From: CAWCKS01 sp963763485
Lineage (GTDB): Bacteria; Pseudomonadota; Alphaproteobacteria; Rhizobiales; Xanthobacteraceae
NCBI GenBank assembly: GCA_963763485.1
Contig: CAVXOW010000001.1
Span: 1-64,000 of the forward strand
Length of the DNA: 64,000 nt
Reading direction: 5' to 3'
Shown in pieces: positions 54,491 through 63,036 of the stretch. Each line of letters starts with the position of its first letter. Position 1 is the first letter of the stretch. A program made the translations under genes and the position numbers. Below the pieces are notes generated by a model. The model did no database searches. It was given only the letters and a program-made list of their open reading frames with translations, and was not told the DNA's origin.

Positions 54491-54977
54491 TCAATGGCCG
54501 TCGATCAGTTCCGCGAACCTGGTCAAAAAGGGAAGCTGGCTGGCAAGAATTTTGACTCTGCGCGTCGTTGAGGCTGAACCAGCCGGCGCGGTCAACCTCG
54601 GGAAACGAGCGCTTGCGTCCACTGCGGGGTGGCCATTCCACCTCAAAACTGCTCGATGCAAGTTGCGCGACGTCGAAGTCGGCTTCAAGCGCAAACGCGG
54701 TGACGAGCTTGCCGCCCTTCTGTTTGACTTCGCCAAGCGGCACGAAGACATCATCGGGCGCAGCCGCCTGCGTTTGCGCGGTCGGGCCGAGTTCTTCGAC
54801 CAGTTCGCGCCTGGCAACCGCGAGCGCGTCTTCACCGTCCTCGAATTCGCCCTTCGGGATCGACCAGGCGCCATCATCTTTCCTCGCCCAGAATGGGCCG
54901 CCCGGATGCACCAGGAGAACGCGAACGCCGCTTCGTTCGCGTTTCCAGAGCAGGATGCCGGCACTGCGCTTGGCCAT
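54491..54977 (-). pseudogene. NUDIX hydrolase, frameshifted near the C-terminus
   Basis: The Nudix box GX5EX7REUXEEXGU is complete at residues 43-65 (GEFEDGE...RRELVEELG). The body runs KRSAGILLWKRERSGVRVLL to EVDRAGWFSLNDA, then the conserved end RVKILASQLPFLTRFAELID lies one frame over and stops at 54491. The change is near 54560; removing one base gives 161 residues. In the printed frame the protein runs on with unrelated sequence to 54372. It would hydrolyse nucleoside diphosphate-linked compounds. Confidence 0.85.
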
Positions 54978-54995
54978 CCGCCGTTCCCGTCCGAA

Positions 54996-55733
54996 CTAGA
55001 GCGCCGCGATGAACTTCAGCACCGCGCTAAACCGGATCGATCGCTTGCCGACCAGCGCGGTGGCTTCGGCGTCAGCGCTATCGCTCGTGTAGGTGCCGGA
55101 AAAGCCAATACCGACTTCGTAGCCGCCGAAGATCGGCGCCGCGCCGCGGCTTGGCGTATGCTCGTGATTGATCAACGCGCCCTTCCAGCGGCCGTCGGCG
55201 CTGCTATAGGAGCCGACGTAATCAAAGAACGCGTCGCCGCCGCGGATTTGCCCGCGATCCAGCACCATGACGCCGGTGTTGCCGCCGTCGACGCCGTCGA
55301 GCATCCGGATGTGGATCGAGTACAGCCCGTTGCGGATGCCGTCGCCGCCAATGACATCCGCAACCGCCTCGTCGCTATTGATCCGCGTCATCACGGAACG
55401 GAATGCGATGCCCGGAAGCTGTTCGGTGCCGCCTTCGAACGCATACCCCGCGGCGGTCGGATGACCCGTGAGCTTCAGCGTAATGACGTCAATGCCGAAC
55501 AGCGGCCGGAAGTTCGGATCGTCGTTGTGTCGGATCGTCGAGATATCGACTGTGATAGTGTCGCCTCGATCAACAAAGGTCCCGATGAAGGCAAATGCCG
55601 AGTTGCCGCCGAGCATCTGGCCGTCACGCACGTAAAGCACGCCGCGACCGGTGCCGTGCACGGTCTGGAATTCAGTCTTGTAAAGGCCGTTGTCCACGCT
55701 GCTCCGGTTGCCGGAATGCGAAGTGAAAATCAA
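54996..55733 (-). CDS. GrlR-like protein with two tandem domains
   Basis: 245 residues. Two related halves: NGLYKTEFQTVHGTGRGVLY..VRDGQMLGGNSAFAFIGTF and NGLYSIHIRMLDGVDGGNTG..VLDRGQIRGGDAFFDYVGSY, each ending in a beta strand set with GTYTSDS-type sequence (second half: LVGKRSIRFSAVLKFI). The fold matches the GrlR (LEE negative regulator) family. Overlaps the upstream gene as ATGA, so the two make an operon. Confidence 0.75.
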   Translation of the reverse strand: MIFTSHSGNRSSVDNGLYKTEFQTVHGTGRGVLYVRDGQMLGGNSAFAFIGTFVDRGDTITVDISTIRHNDDPNFRPLFGIDVITLKLTGHPTAAGYAFEGGTEQLPGIAFRSVMTRINSDEAVADVIGGDGIRNGLYSIHIRMLDGVDGGNTGVMVLDRGQIRGGDAFFDYVGSYSSADGRWKGALINHEHTPSRGAAPIFGGYEVGIGFSGTYTSDSADAEATALVGKRSIRFSAVLKFIAAL

Positions 55734-56074
55734 TCCGGGATCAAGAGCCGCAGCTTGGCATTGAAGCGGACGCTTTGCTTGCCGACCAGAGAGGTGCCGA
55801 AGGATTTAATGGTCTCGTCAGTGTAAGTCCCGGTGTAGCCCATGGTGACTACGCGCTTCTCCCACACCGGCCGCTCGCCGTTGGCGGGTGTATGCTCCTG
55901 ATTTGTCATCTCGCCCTTCACCTTGCCGTTGGCGCACATGTAGGTGCCATAGCAAAAGTAGTAGGAATCGCCGCCGCGGATGGTGCCGTCGCGCAACACC
56001 ATGACTCCGTCGCTGCCGCCAACGACGCCGTCGAGAAAGACCACCCTGCAGTGGTACAACCCGTTCCGGATCAT
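55730..56074 (-). CDS. GrlR-like single-domain protein
   Basis: 114 residues from MIRNGLYHCRVVFLDGVVGG, VMVLRDGTIRGGDSYYFCYG, TNQEHTPANGERPVWEKRVV, GYTGTYTDETIKSFGTSLVG and a closing KQSVRFNAKLRLLI. Clearly related to the second half of the next gene. GrlR represses LEE genes by binding a regulator; here the target is unknown. Confidence 0.78.
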   Translation of the reverse strand: MIRNGLYHCRVVFLDGVVGGSDGVMVLRDGTIRGGDSYYFCYGTYMCANGKVKGEMTNQEHTPANGERPVWEKRVVTMGYTGTYTDETIKSFGTSLVGKQSVRFNAKLRLLIPD

Positions 56075-56239
56075 GATTTCGCGCCCTGCCCCGACCTCCT
56101 CACAATAACCCTTTTCAGCGGCGAATCGTCCGTTTCGATGTCGCGGCATCCACAAAATTCGATCGGCTGAGACGTTGGCGGCAATATAAAATTGTCATCC
56201 AACTGAGTTGCGGTGCCAGCCAGCCGCTGCTGATGGAGC

Positions 56240-56977
56240 TTGCCCGCCTTGGAGACCGCCCTCTACCTGCCCGTGAAGCGCTTCCTCGAAAAGCTTGGCT
56301 TTACGGTCAAAGGCGAGATCAGCGGCTGCGACCTTGTCGGCCTGTCCGACGCCGACCCGCCGGTCGTCGTCATCTGTGAGCTGAAGCTGTCGTTCAACCT
56401 CGAGCTGCTGCTGCAGGCGGTCGACCGTGCCGCGGCCTCCGACGAGGTGTGGCTCGCCGCCCGGGTGTCCGCACGGGGCAAGGGCCGCGAGAGCGACGCG
56501 CGCTACCGCAACCTGTGCCGCAGACTCGGCTTCGGCATGCTTGGCGTGACCGACAAGGATGAGGTCGAGGTACTGGTCAAGCCGCCGACCACCGCCCAGC
56601 GCCGCAACTTGCGCAAGCGCTCAAGGCTTGTGCTCGAGCATCAGCGCCGGCGCGGCGATCCGGTCAAGGGCGGCTCGACACGCGCTCCGATCATGACGGC
56701 CTATCGCCAGCAAGCGCTGACCTGCGCCGCGGCGCTGGCCCATGGCCCGATGCGGCCGCGCGACCTGAAGCTCACCGTGCCTGAGGCCCCCAAGATTTTG
56801 CGCGGCAACGTCTATGGCTGGTTCATCAATGTCGAGCGCGGAGTTTATACCCTGACGGACGCCGGCCGCGCCGCCTTGAAACGCTGGCCCGACTATGCGA
56901 CGTCGGCACCGCCGCCGATCGCCACGGCCTCGCGCGCAAAAAAACTCGCCACCGCGGCAGAAAAAATGGCCCCCTGA
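56240..56977 (+). CDS. DUF2161 family PD-(D/E)XK-type protein
   Basis: 245 residues from a TTG start. Nuclease-like core KRFLEKLGFTVKGEISGCDL with VVVICELKLSFNLELLLQAV (E-x-K), then a C-terminal winged-helix-like part (MRPRDLKLTVPEAPKILRGN, VYGWFINVERGVYTLTDAGR). Annotated in databases as DUF2161 phosphodiesterase-like; target unknown. The stop codon lies in the loop of a terminator. Confidence 0.85.
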   Translation: MPALETALYLPVKRFLEKLGFTVKGEISGCDLVGLSDADPPVVVICELKLSFNLELLLQAVDRAAASDEVWLAARVSARGKGRESDARYRNLCRRLGFGMLGVTDKDEVEVLVKPPTTAQRRNLRKRSRLVLEHQRRRGDPVKGGSTRAPIMTAYRQQALTCAAALAHGPMRPRDLKLTVPEAPKILRGNVYGWFINVERGVYTLTDAGRAALKRWPDYATSAPPPIATASRAKKLATAAEKMAP

Positions 56978-56989
56978 CGGGGGCCATTT
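56964..56989 (+). terminator. Terminator overlapping the DUF2161 stop codon
   Basis: AAATGGCCCCC / GGGGGCCATTT, an 11-bp stem closed around TGAC; the TGA in the loop is the gene's own stop (56975-56977). A short T run follows. Confidence 0.8.
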
Positions 56990-57192
56990 CTCAGCGCAGT
57001 CATCCCAACCGGACGTGCCGGACGATTGCCCTCTCCTCCAAGTCCTGCCTTCGGAGTCGTCAAAGCAACCGGCAAGCGACAGCAGCGTTCCGAGCAAAGC
57101 CGAAAGAATTTGCTGAACGGATATTCAGACTCGGCGCTGTTGCCAAACGCGCATATGCTTTGGCGTCAAGAAGACAACCGACAAGGGCTGGC

Positions 57193-58164
57193 ATGACCAT
57201 GCGATTTGGCGAGCAGACAGTCACTTTTGCGAACGGCGTTCGCGGCGAGACCATCGCCATTCCATCCGCCAACCCCCGCAACTACCACCAGGCGATCTCA
57301 GCGCCTTCGGCCATGCCGGGCGTCGCACTCGACGGCCAGCTGTTCATTCCAAAAGGTGGCGCTGGCGCAAAGTGGCCCGTCGTGATGATCGTGCCGGGCA
57401 GTCTTGGTGTCGCTCCGTCACATGTCACCCACGCCGAGACGCTGGTCGGTCAAGGCATAGCGGCTTTCGTGCTCGACAATTTCGGCGGCCGCAACGTCAC
57501 CTCGACGGTCGCCAACCAGACGTTGTTTTCCTTTGCAGCCAGCGGCTACGACGTGCTCGCAGCGTTAAAAGTGCTGGCGGCGCGGCCCGAGATCGACGCC
57601 ACACGGATCGGCGCGCAGGGCCACAGCCGCGGCGGTTCAGCGGTGCTGACGGCCGCTGCGCGTGTCTTCGCAGATGCGGTCGTCGGCCGTGGCGCCGGGC
57701 TCGCCGCAGTGCTCGCCGCCTATCCCTGGTGCGGACATCAATTCCTCAAGCCCGGCATCGGCGATACCGAGGTTCGCATCATCATCGGCGACATCGACGA
57801 GTGGTGCTCGCCGATGCAGGCGCAAGCGCATTGCCAAGCGATGCGCCTTGCCGGCGGCAAGGTATCGCTGCGCCTTGTCCGTGGCGCGCATCACTCGTTC
57901 GACCGGGGAACGGCGATCACGGACATTCCCGACGCCGCGGTGCAGCCGCCCGCGCCGACCGCCTACATCGCCGACGATGGCGCAATGCTGCATCCGCTGG
58001 AAGATGCACCGAACCCCGAGCTGACCGACCGCGACATCATGGTCTACGGCCTGAAAGCCGGATATGGCCGCAAAGGCGCGAAGATCGGCAGCCGCGATGG
58101 CGACGCCGAACTGTTCAAGCAGGACATGCTTGCGTTCTGGAAGCGGGTATTGCGCGTTGCTTGA
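57193..58164 (+). CDS. Dienelactone hydrolase-family alpha/beta hydrolase
   Basis: 323 residues from ATG 57193. Alpha/beta-hydrolase core: LDGQLFIPKGGAGAKWPVVM, nucleophile elbow RIGAQGHSRGGSAVL and a late His (RGAHHSFDRGTAI). The catalytic Ser is that of GHSRGG. Soluble esterase or hydrolase; substrate unknown. Confidence 0.88.
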   Translation: MTMRFGEQTVTFANGVRGETIAIPSANPRNYHQAISAPSAMPGVALDGQLFIPKGGAGAKWPVVMIVPGSLGVAPSHVTHAETLVGQGIAAFVLDNFGGRNVTSTVANQTLFSFAASGYDVLAALKVLAARPEIDATRIGAQGHSRGGSAVLTAAARVFADAVVGRGAGLAAVLAAYPWCGHQFLKPGIGDTEVRIIIGDIDEWCSPMQAQAHCQAMRLAGGKVSLRLVRGAHHSFDRGTAITDIPDAAVQPPAPTAYIADDGAMLHPLEDAPNPELTDRDIMVYGLKAGYGRKGAKIGSRDGDAELFKQDMLAFWKRVLRVA

Positions 58165-58258
58165 GCTGGCCATCCGCAGAGGACAGACCAAGTCCGGCGC
58201 CAGCCGAAATACGCCGCGCCGATGGCATCGAGCAAGCCACATCCCTACATGACACAGG

Positions 58259-58795
58259 ATGCCAGAGCCGTTCTTCACAATTGGTCACGGAACACGACCG
58301 AGCGAAGACTTCATCGCGCTGCTTAAGGAAGCCAGCGTTTCCGTCGTAGTTGATGTGCGAACAATTCCGCGCTCGCGGGCCAATCCGCAATTCAATGCCG
58401 ACGTGCTACCGGCCTCGCTGGAAAGCGATCAAATTCGGTACGATCACATCGCCGCGCTTGGCGGACTTCGCGGCAGACAGCGCGCCATACCGCCCGAGAC
58501 CAACGCGTTCTGGGACAACCAGAGTTTCCACAACTATGCCGACTACGCGACAAGCGACGCCTTTCGCGAAGCGCTTGCGCAATTGCGGGAGCTTGGACAC
58601 GAGCGGCGTTGCGCGATCATGTGCGCGGAAACGGTGTGGTGGCGCTGCCATCGCCGGATCATCACGGATTACCTGATCGCATCAGGCGAAGAGGTTTTTC
58701 ACATCCTCGGACCAGGCCAGATCGAGCCGGCGCGCCTGACGCAGGCGGCGACGATAGGACCGGGACCTACCGTAACTTATCCGGCTGCGGCCTGA
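58259..58795 (+). CDS. DUF488 family protein
   Basis: 178 residues. FFTIGHGTRPSEDFIALLKE, VVVDVRTIPRSRANPQFNAD, DHIAALGGLRG and CAIMCAETVWWRCHRRIITD, the DUF488 pattern with a conserved Cys and WRCHR. Often near DNA-repair or stress genes; enzymatic role not proven. Confidence 0.92.
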   Translation: MPEPFFTIGHGTRPSEDFIALLKEASVSVVVDVRTIPRSRANPQFNADVLPASLESDQIRYDHIAALGGLRGRQRAIPPETNAFWDNQSFHNYADYATSDAFREALAQLRELGHERRCAIMCAETVWWRCHRRIITDYLIASGEEVFHILGPGQIEPARLTQAATIGPGPTVTYPAAA

Positions 58796-58807
58796 GGGAT
58801 CGCGCTC

Positions 58808-59917
58808 TCAGCGGTCAGAGATGCGCCAGACGAACCTGCCGGGAACAACATCGTCGACCAGCCTATGCGCGACAATGCCGCGTCCGGCCGCGGCCGCCAG
58901 TCCCTCGATCAGGCCGTCGAGCGCCTGCACGCAGGCCGGATGATGAGGCACTCCATCCATCAGCCGCCAGCTGCGCTGCGCGATCTCGGTGCCGCGCGCG
59001 GTCGATGACAGCTCGGCAACGTCGTCCTGTGCCAACAGCATTGCTGCGAGAAACGCGGCGAAATCACTCGCAGTGACCTTCGCGCCGCCGGCGCCGGTGA
59101 ACGAGTTGGTTGCCCACAGCGCCCCGCGCCCGGGCAACAGGGCCTGCGCGGTCTCGTGGAAATACTGCATGCCGATCAGTTTTGCGGTGAGGCGCAGCAG
59201 GTGTCCGCCGTCCTCCGGACCAAACTGCTGGATCATGACCGGTGCTGCAGTGCGCACATACTCCATCGCGTAGTTGCGGAACGCCTTTTCCAGCCGCGGC
59301 TGCGGCCACGCATCGACAGGCAGCGCCGGCGCCTTCGCCAGATCGAACGGCGGCGCCTCCTGCTCGCGCGCGAACACCACGCGTTCCTCGACGACGAGAT
59401 CGTGATCGTACTCGTAGTAGTAGCCTTCGAGGCCATCCTGGCCGTCGACCGTCTGCTTGGTGCAGACGAAGCCGAGCTTCAGGTTGCCCAGCACGACGCC
59501 GTTGTTGCCGTGCCAGCCGCGCAGCATGGCGTGCGACACTTCGCTCGGAATGCCGGCAATCACGGTGCCGCGCCAGATCCAGCGTGGTGGCGGGTAGCGG
59601 ATCCAGGCCTTGCGGTCGCTCTCATACATGTACTCGACTGGCACGCCGCCGATCCAGTTCGAGAGATAGTGATATTGCGCGGCAGCGACCGCCGGCGGCA
59701 GGCCTTTCAGGCCGAGCTTGTCGAGGCCGGGGAGGAAACGCTCGAGCTGCTGGTGGCGAAAAATCCGGAACACGAACTCGGCGGCCGCCGGCGCGCCTCG
59801 CCGTGCGGTGACGCTGAGTATCAATCCGGCAAAGACGGCGTGATACAGCCTCGCAACCGCGCGCCCGCGCCGCCATTTCGCGTCGTCGGCGCTTTCGGTC
59901 GTCGATTCCCCGGCCAT
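58808..59917 (-). CDS. Hypothetical protein, 369 residues
   Basis: No family recognised with certainty. Features: hydrophobic segment VARLYHAVFAGLILSVTARR, then RFLPGLDKLGLKGLPPAVAA, YYYEYDHDLVVEERVVFARE, APVMIQQFGPEDGGHLLRLT and LWATNSFTGAGGAKVTASDF. Probably membrane-associated. Co-transcribed with the 48-residue membrane protein upstream (one-base gap). Confidence 0.65.
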   Translation of the reverse strand: MAGESTTESADDAKWRRGRAVARLYHAVFAGLILSVTARRGAPAAAEFVFRIFRHQQLERFLPGLDKLGLKGLPPAVAAAQYHYLSNWIGGVPVEYMYESDRKAWIRYPPPRWIWRGTVIAGIPSEVSHAMLRGWHGNNGVVLGNLKLGFVCTKQTVDGQDGLEGYYYEYDHDLVVEERVVFAREQEAPPFDLAKAPALPVDAWPQPRLEKAFRNYAMEYVRTAAPVMIQQFGPEDGGHLLRLTAKLIGMQYFHETAQALLPGRGALWATNSFTGAGGAKVTASDFAAFLAAMLLAQDDVAELSSTARGTEIAQRSWRLMDGVPHHPACVQALDGLIEGLAAAAGRGIVAHRLVDDVVPGRFVWRISDR

Positions 59918-59918
59918 G

Positions 59919-60065
59919 CTATTGCGCGGCCAGCGCCTGCAGCCAGCTGAAGCCGTAATAGACGCTGACCGCTTTCAGCGCGACCACCGCGGTCAGAACA
60001 TAGATGATCATCACCAGCGTGCGCGGCGCGAACATCTCCGAAAGCTGTCGACGGAACTCCGGCAT
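59919..60065 (-). CDS. 48-residue single-span membrane protein
   Basis: MPEFRRQLSEMFAPRTLVMI then IYVLTAVVALKAVSVYYGFS and WLQALAAQ: one membrane helix. Its stop is one base from the next gene's ATG, indicating an operon with 58808-59917. Confidence 0.6.
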   Translation of the reverse strand: MPEFRRQLSEMFAPRTLVMIIYVLTAVVALKAVSVYYGFSWLQALAAQ

Positions 60066-60219
60066 ACCCCTGCTCCAATCCCCAAGCGTCACGCAATATC
60101 GCACTTTTGCCGTAACAAGAAGCGGGAACCGGTCGATCGCCGGACCCGCATGAGGCTTGGTTGTTGCTGCGCCGCATCAGCCTCCTTACCCTGAGACCGA
60201 CGCAATTGAGATTCGATCG

Positions 60220-60432
60220 ATGAAGCGGTTGCCCTTCTTCGCCCTGCTCTGGGCCATGACCCTGCTGACTCGCGAGCCGGCGCCCCTCGACCTGCGGCTT
60301 GGCCAGCGCGTCTATGTCGATGACGGCACTTGCCCGCAGGGCCAGGTGAAGGAGGTCGTCGGCGCACGATTGACTCCATCGGGCATCGAGCGCACGCGAA
60401 AATGCGTACCGCGCAACAGCATCAAGCAATAG
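60220..60432 (+). CDS. Small exported hypothetical protein (DUF6719-like)
   Basis: 70 residues: signal MKRLPFFALLWAMTLLTREP, then LDLRLGQRVYVDDGTCPQGQ, VKEVVGARLTPSGIERTRKC and VPRNSIKQ. Two cysteines. Similar tiny proteins are common in Bradyrhizobium-type genomes (recollection, unverified). Confidence 0.65.
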   Translation: MKRLPFFALLWAMTLLTREPAPLDLRLGQRVYVDDGTCPQGQVKEVVGARLTPSGIERTRKCVPRNSIKQ

Positions 60433-60456
60433 TCGAGGTCTCCCGGGACAACGCGA

Positions 60457-61074
60457 TCAGGCGCGCGCGCTCGGCCTCGCGCTGACTCGCGTGTGCCAGG
60501 CGCGCAGGTGCTTGGCGCCTTCGGGCATCTCCATGCGAACGAATTTCGCAAAGTCGATGCCGCACAACAGCACGATGTCGGCCATCGAGTATGTTGTGCC
60601 GGCGAGGAATTCGCGGCCATCGCCGAGCTCGCTGTCGAGCCAGTTCATCGCATCTGCAACCACGGTGCGGCTGTATTCACCAAAATCCTTGAAGCGGGTC
60701 TTGATCACGTGCTCGGTGCGCTCGTCGGCGTTGCGCCAGACCTGGCTCATTGGCGCCCACAGCCGAAACTCGGCGCGGCGAAGCCACATTTCCACCATCG
60801 CCTGCTCGAACGGCGTTGCGCCGAACAGCGGCTTCGCCGGATGCAGCGCCTCGAAATAACGGCAGATCGCAAGTGACTCGGAGATAAAGCGGCCGTCATC
60901 GGTCTCGAGCACCGGCACCTGACCGAGCGAATTCTTGGTCATGAAATCCGGCGCCTTGTGCGCGCGATCGCGCATCGGCACATGGACCAGTTCGACGCTG
61001 AGCCCTTTTTCGGCGAGATAGATGCGCACCTTGCGCGGATTGGGTGCCGGGTAGTTCTCGTTATAAAGCTTCAC
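60457..61074 (-). CDS. Glutathione S-transferase family protein
   Basis: 205 residues: MKLYNENYPAPNPRKVRIYL, LGQVPVLETDDGRFISESLA, then YSMADIVLLCGIDFAKFVRM. N-terminal NENYPAPNPRKVR is typical of a bacterial GST subgroup. Fourth GST-like gene of five in the window. Confidence 0.92.
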   Translation of the reverse strand: MKLYNENYPAPNPRKVRIYLAEKGLSVELVHVPMRDRAHKAPDFMTKNSLGQVPVLETDDGRFISESLAICRYFEALHPAKPLFGATPFEQAMVEMWLRRAEFRLWAPMSQVWRNADERTEHVIKTRFKDFGEYSRTVVADAMNWLDSELGDGREFLAGTTYSMADIVLLCGIDFAKFVRMEMPEGAKHLRAWHTRVSARPSARA

Positions 61075-61189
61075 GTTATTTCCTCCGCCAAGCGCGCGAC
61101 AATGCGCAAAACGACACCACGGCTGCTTTGCAGCAGCCGTGGGCAGGCGTCAATCGAGGGGCGGGAGGGGAAGCTCGAGGCGGGCGCGA

Positions 61190-61381
61190 TCAACGCGCGA
61201 TCGGTGAATTGAAATCGACGCTTGACGGGCCGTTAGCGGCCATGTGGATCGGCGGCGCGGCCTGGAGGCGTGGCAGGGTGGCGAGCGCGTTCGCGGTCAG
61301 CGTGGTCGCGACGAAGGCGGAGGCAATGCCCGTCACCAGCACGGCGACAGAGAAGATCAGGGCGAAAGTGGTGGTGCGCAT
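61190..61381 (-). CDS. Small exported protein
   Basis: 63 residues: MRTTTFALIFSVAVLVTGIA, SAFVATTLTANALATLPRLQ, then a short mature part (NGPSSVDFNSPIAR). Its N-terminus resembles the neighbouring 61431-61577 product, suggesting a duplicated pair. Confidence 0.55.
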   Translation of the reverse strand: MRTTTFALIFSVAVLVTGIASAFVATTLTANALATLPRLQAAPPIHMAANGPSSVDFNSPIAR

Positions 61382-61430
61382 GGCACGATCCGAGAACAGG
61401 GTTGCGGTGTGCATCGGTTGGGCACGCTGG

Positions 61431-61577
61431 TTAGCGGCTTGCGACGGCGATGCCGACCTGTGGGCCGAACTGGAACAAACCGGCGTTCGGAACGCCGTTC
61501 GAGGTCGAACCGGCCATCGAAACGTTCGACATGATCGCGGTGAAGGCCAGGATCAGCGTCAGGGTCACGGTCCGCAT
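61431..61577 (-). CDS. 48-residue exported protein
   Basis: MRTVTLTLILAFTAIMSNVS, MAGSTSNGVPNAGLFQFGPQ, VGIAVASR. Signal-like start shared with the next gene downstream. GGAG sits ten bases before the ATG. Confidence 0.55.
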   Translation of the reverse strand: MRTVTLTLILAFTAIMSNVSMAGSTSNGVPNAGLFQFGPQVGIAVASR

Positions 61578-62085
61578 GTTCGTCTCCATCCAGCTCTCGG
61601 CGGTTCACGTCACCGCGTCGTTGTTAGGGTTAATAAGCGCGCACGGTTTCAGGATTTCTGCGTCAGGAGCCGAAAATGGTTTCACCGATGGCATCGATTG
61701 TTTCGTCGCGACGCGCGTCATGAAACAATTATTTTCATCAACATAATCATATGCTTGAGCGATCAAATCGATCGGTCGCCGGCTGCTGTGCCTGAACTCC
61801 TTCGCGAGATTCCGCGACGTAGAGGCCTTGGACGCCCGCTCGGTTTGATCTCGCGAAACGGCCTGCCGGCGGCCTAGCGCAGTGAACGATCGGGTCGTTC
61901 GCTGGCCGACTTGGGGCTATTCCCGTCACCGCAATCCACAGCGCGAAGATCAGATCCTGACGGAAATGCCTTTGAACGGTCGCAAGAGAGTGGAACGAAT
62001 GGCGCGATCGCTCGTTGCGAGGCGGTGCGGTACAAGCTTGCGTGTGGTCGAACGTCCCTCACCCCTGCCAAATGAGGAGAACGCC
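61578..62085. other. Intergenic region, partly AT-rich
   Basis: About 500 bases without a supportable gene. Bases 61710-61765 are clearly AT-rich and may include promoters for both flanking genes. No repeat or RNA gene recognised. Confidence 0.55.
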
Positions 62086-62322
62086 ATGGGCAGCTCAATG
62101 ACGAGTTCGCGCCCCACTCGCCAGATCCCGCCAGCGCAACCGGTGGCCGGCGATCGCTCTGCGCCGACAACGACACCACGCGAGCTGGCAACGCAAACCC
62201 CACACGTCATCAATTACACGCTGCAGCAATTCGTCCGTCTCGCCGGCGCGCAGTGTCGAATGTCGCCAGCCGAAGTCGCCTACCATAACCGCGAGCACGA
62301 CCGCACGCGACGGGCCCGCTAG
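62086..62322 (+). CDS. Small hypothetical protein
   Basis: 78 residues: Ser/Thr/Pro-rich MGSSMTSSRPTRQIPPAQPV, then TPHVINYTLQQFVRLAGAQC and RMSPAEVAYHNREHDRTRRA. GAGGAG lies five bases upstream. Function unknown. Confidence 0.55.
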   Translation: MGSSMTSSRPTRQIPPAQPVAGDRSAPTTTPRELATQTPHVINYTLQQFVRLAGAQCRMSPAEVAYHNREHDRTRRAR

Positions 62323-62337
62323 ACCGCCGGCGCGGGG

Positions 62338-62925
62338 CTAGCGCCCTGCCAGCAACGCGGACCCCTCGCCTGCCTGACGGCCCAGTTCGCGAACCGAAAT
62401 CGTCTCTCCGGACACCTCGATCGTCGTCACCGATGCATGGTCGGGGCGGAAACTCACCATCAAGTCGCTGCCTTGCGCCGCGCCAACGATGGCGTTGATG
62501 GCCACGAAATGGCTGAAGATCACCGAATCGGCTTTCATCGATCGGACGGAACTCAAGAGCGCCGTCCGCCAGGCGTCAAAATCAGGAGAGTCTGCGGGCG
62601 CGCTTTGCTTCAGGCCCGCCCAGGTGCCGGCCATGGCGTTGCGCAACCAGGCTTGCCGCTCCGCGAGGGACAATGGCGGCGAGGGAATTTCCCCGACTTC
62701 CGCCGAAATGATCGGCGTCGCACCCCAGATGACAGCGAGCGGCTGGGCGGTTTCGCGGCAACGCTGCAACGGGCTCGAATAAACCGGCAGCGGACGCATG
62801 CGACCTGCCAGGTCACCGGCCACCGCTTCAGCCTGCGATTTGCCTGTCTCGTCGAGACCGGGATCCACGGAATCGCCGAACGAGGCAGCCGGACGGGCAT
62901 GGCGGATCAAGTAGAGCGTCGTCAC
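62338..62925 (-). CDS. Histidine phosphatase superfamily protein
   Basis: 195 residues. LYLIRHARPAASFGDSVDPG (catalytic His in RHA instead of RHG), LDETGKSQAEAVAGDLAG, YSSPLQRCRETAQPLA and a later VIFSHFVAINAI. Matches SixA/PhoE-like phosphatases. Substrate unknown. Confidence 0.88.
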   Translation of the reverse strand: MTTLYLIRHARPAASFGDSVDPGLDETGKSQAEAVAGDLAGRMRPLPVYSSPLQRCRETAQPLAVIWGATPIISAEVGEIPSPPLSLAERQAWLRNAMAGTWAGLKQSAPADSPDFDAWRTALLSSVRSMKADSVIFSHFVAINAIVGAAQGSDLMVSFRPDHASVTTIEVSGETISVRELGRQAGEGSALLAGR

Positions 62926-63036
62926 TCGCGATAACCTTTAAAGGAGAGAATTAAGGCGTTAATCGAAAGAACTTTAGCAGTCGCGAGAGGGGTGAGCGAG
63001 ACTACTGCTCATGCACAACACGAAGAGCAAATTGCG

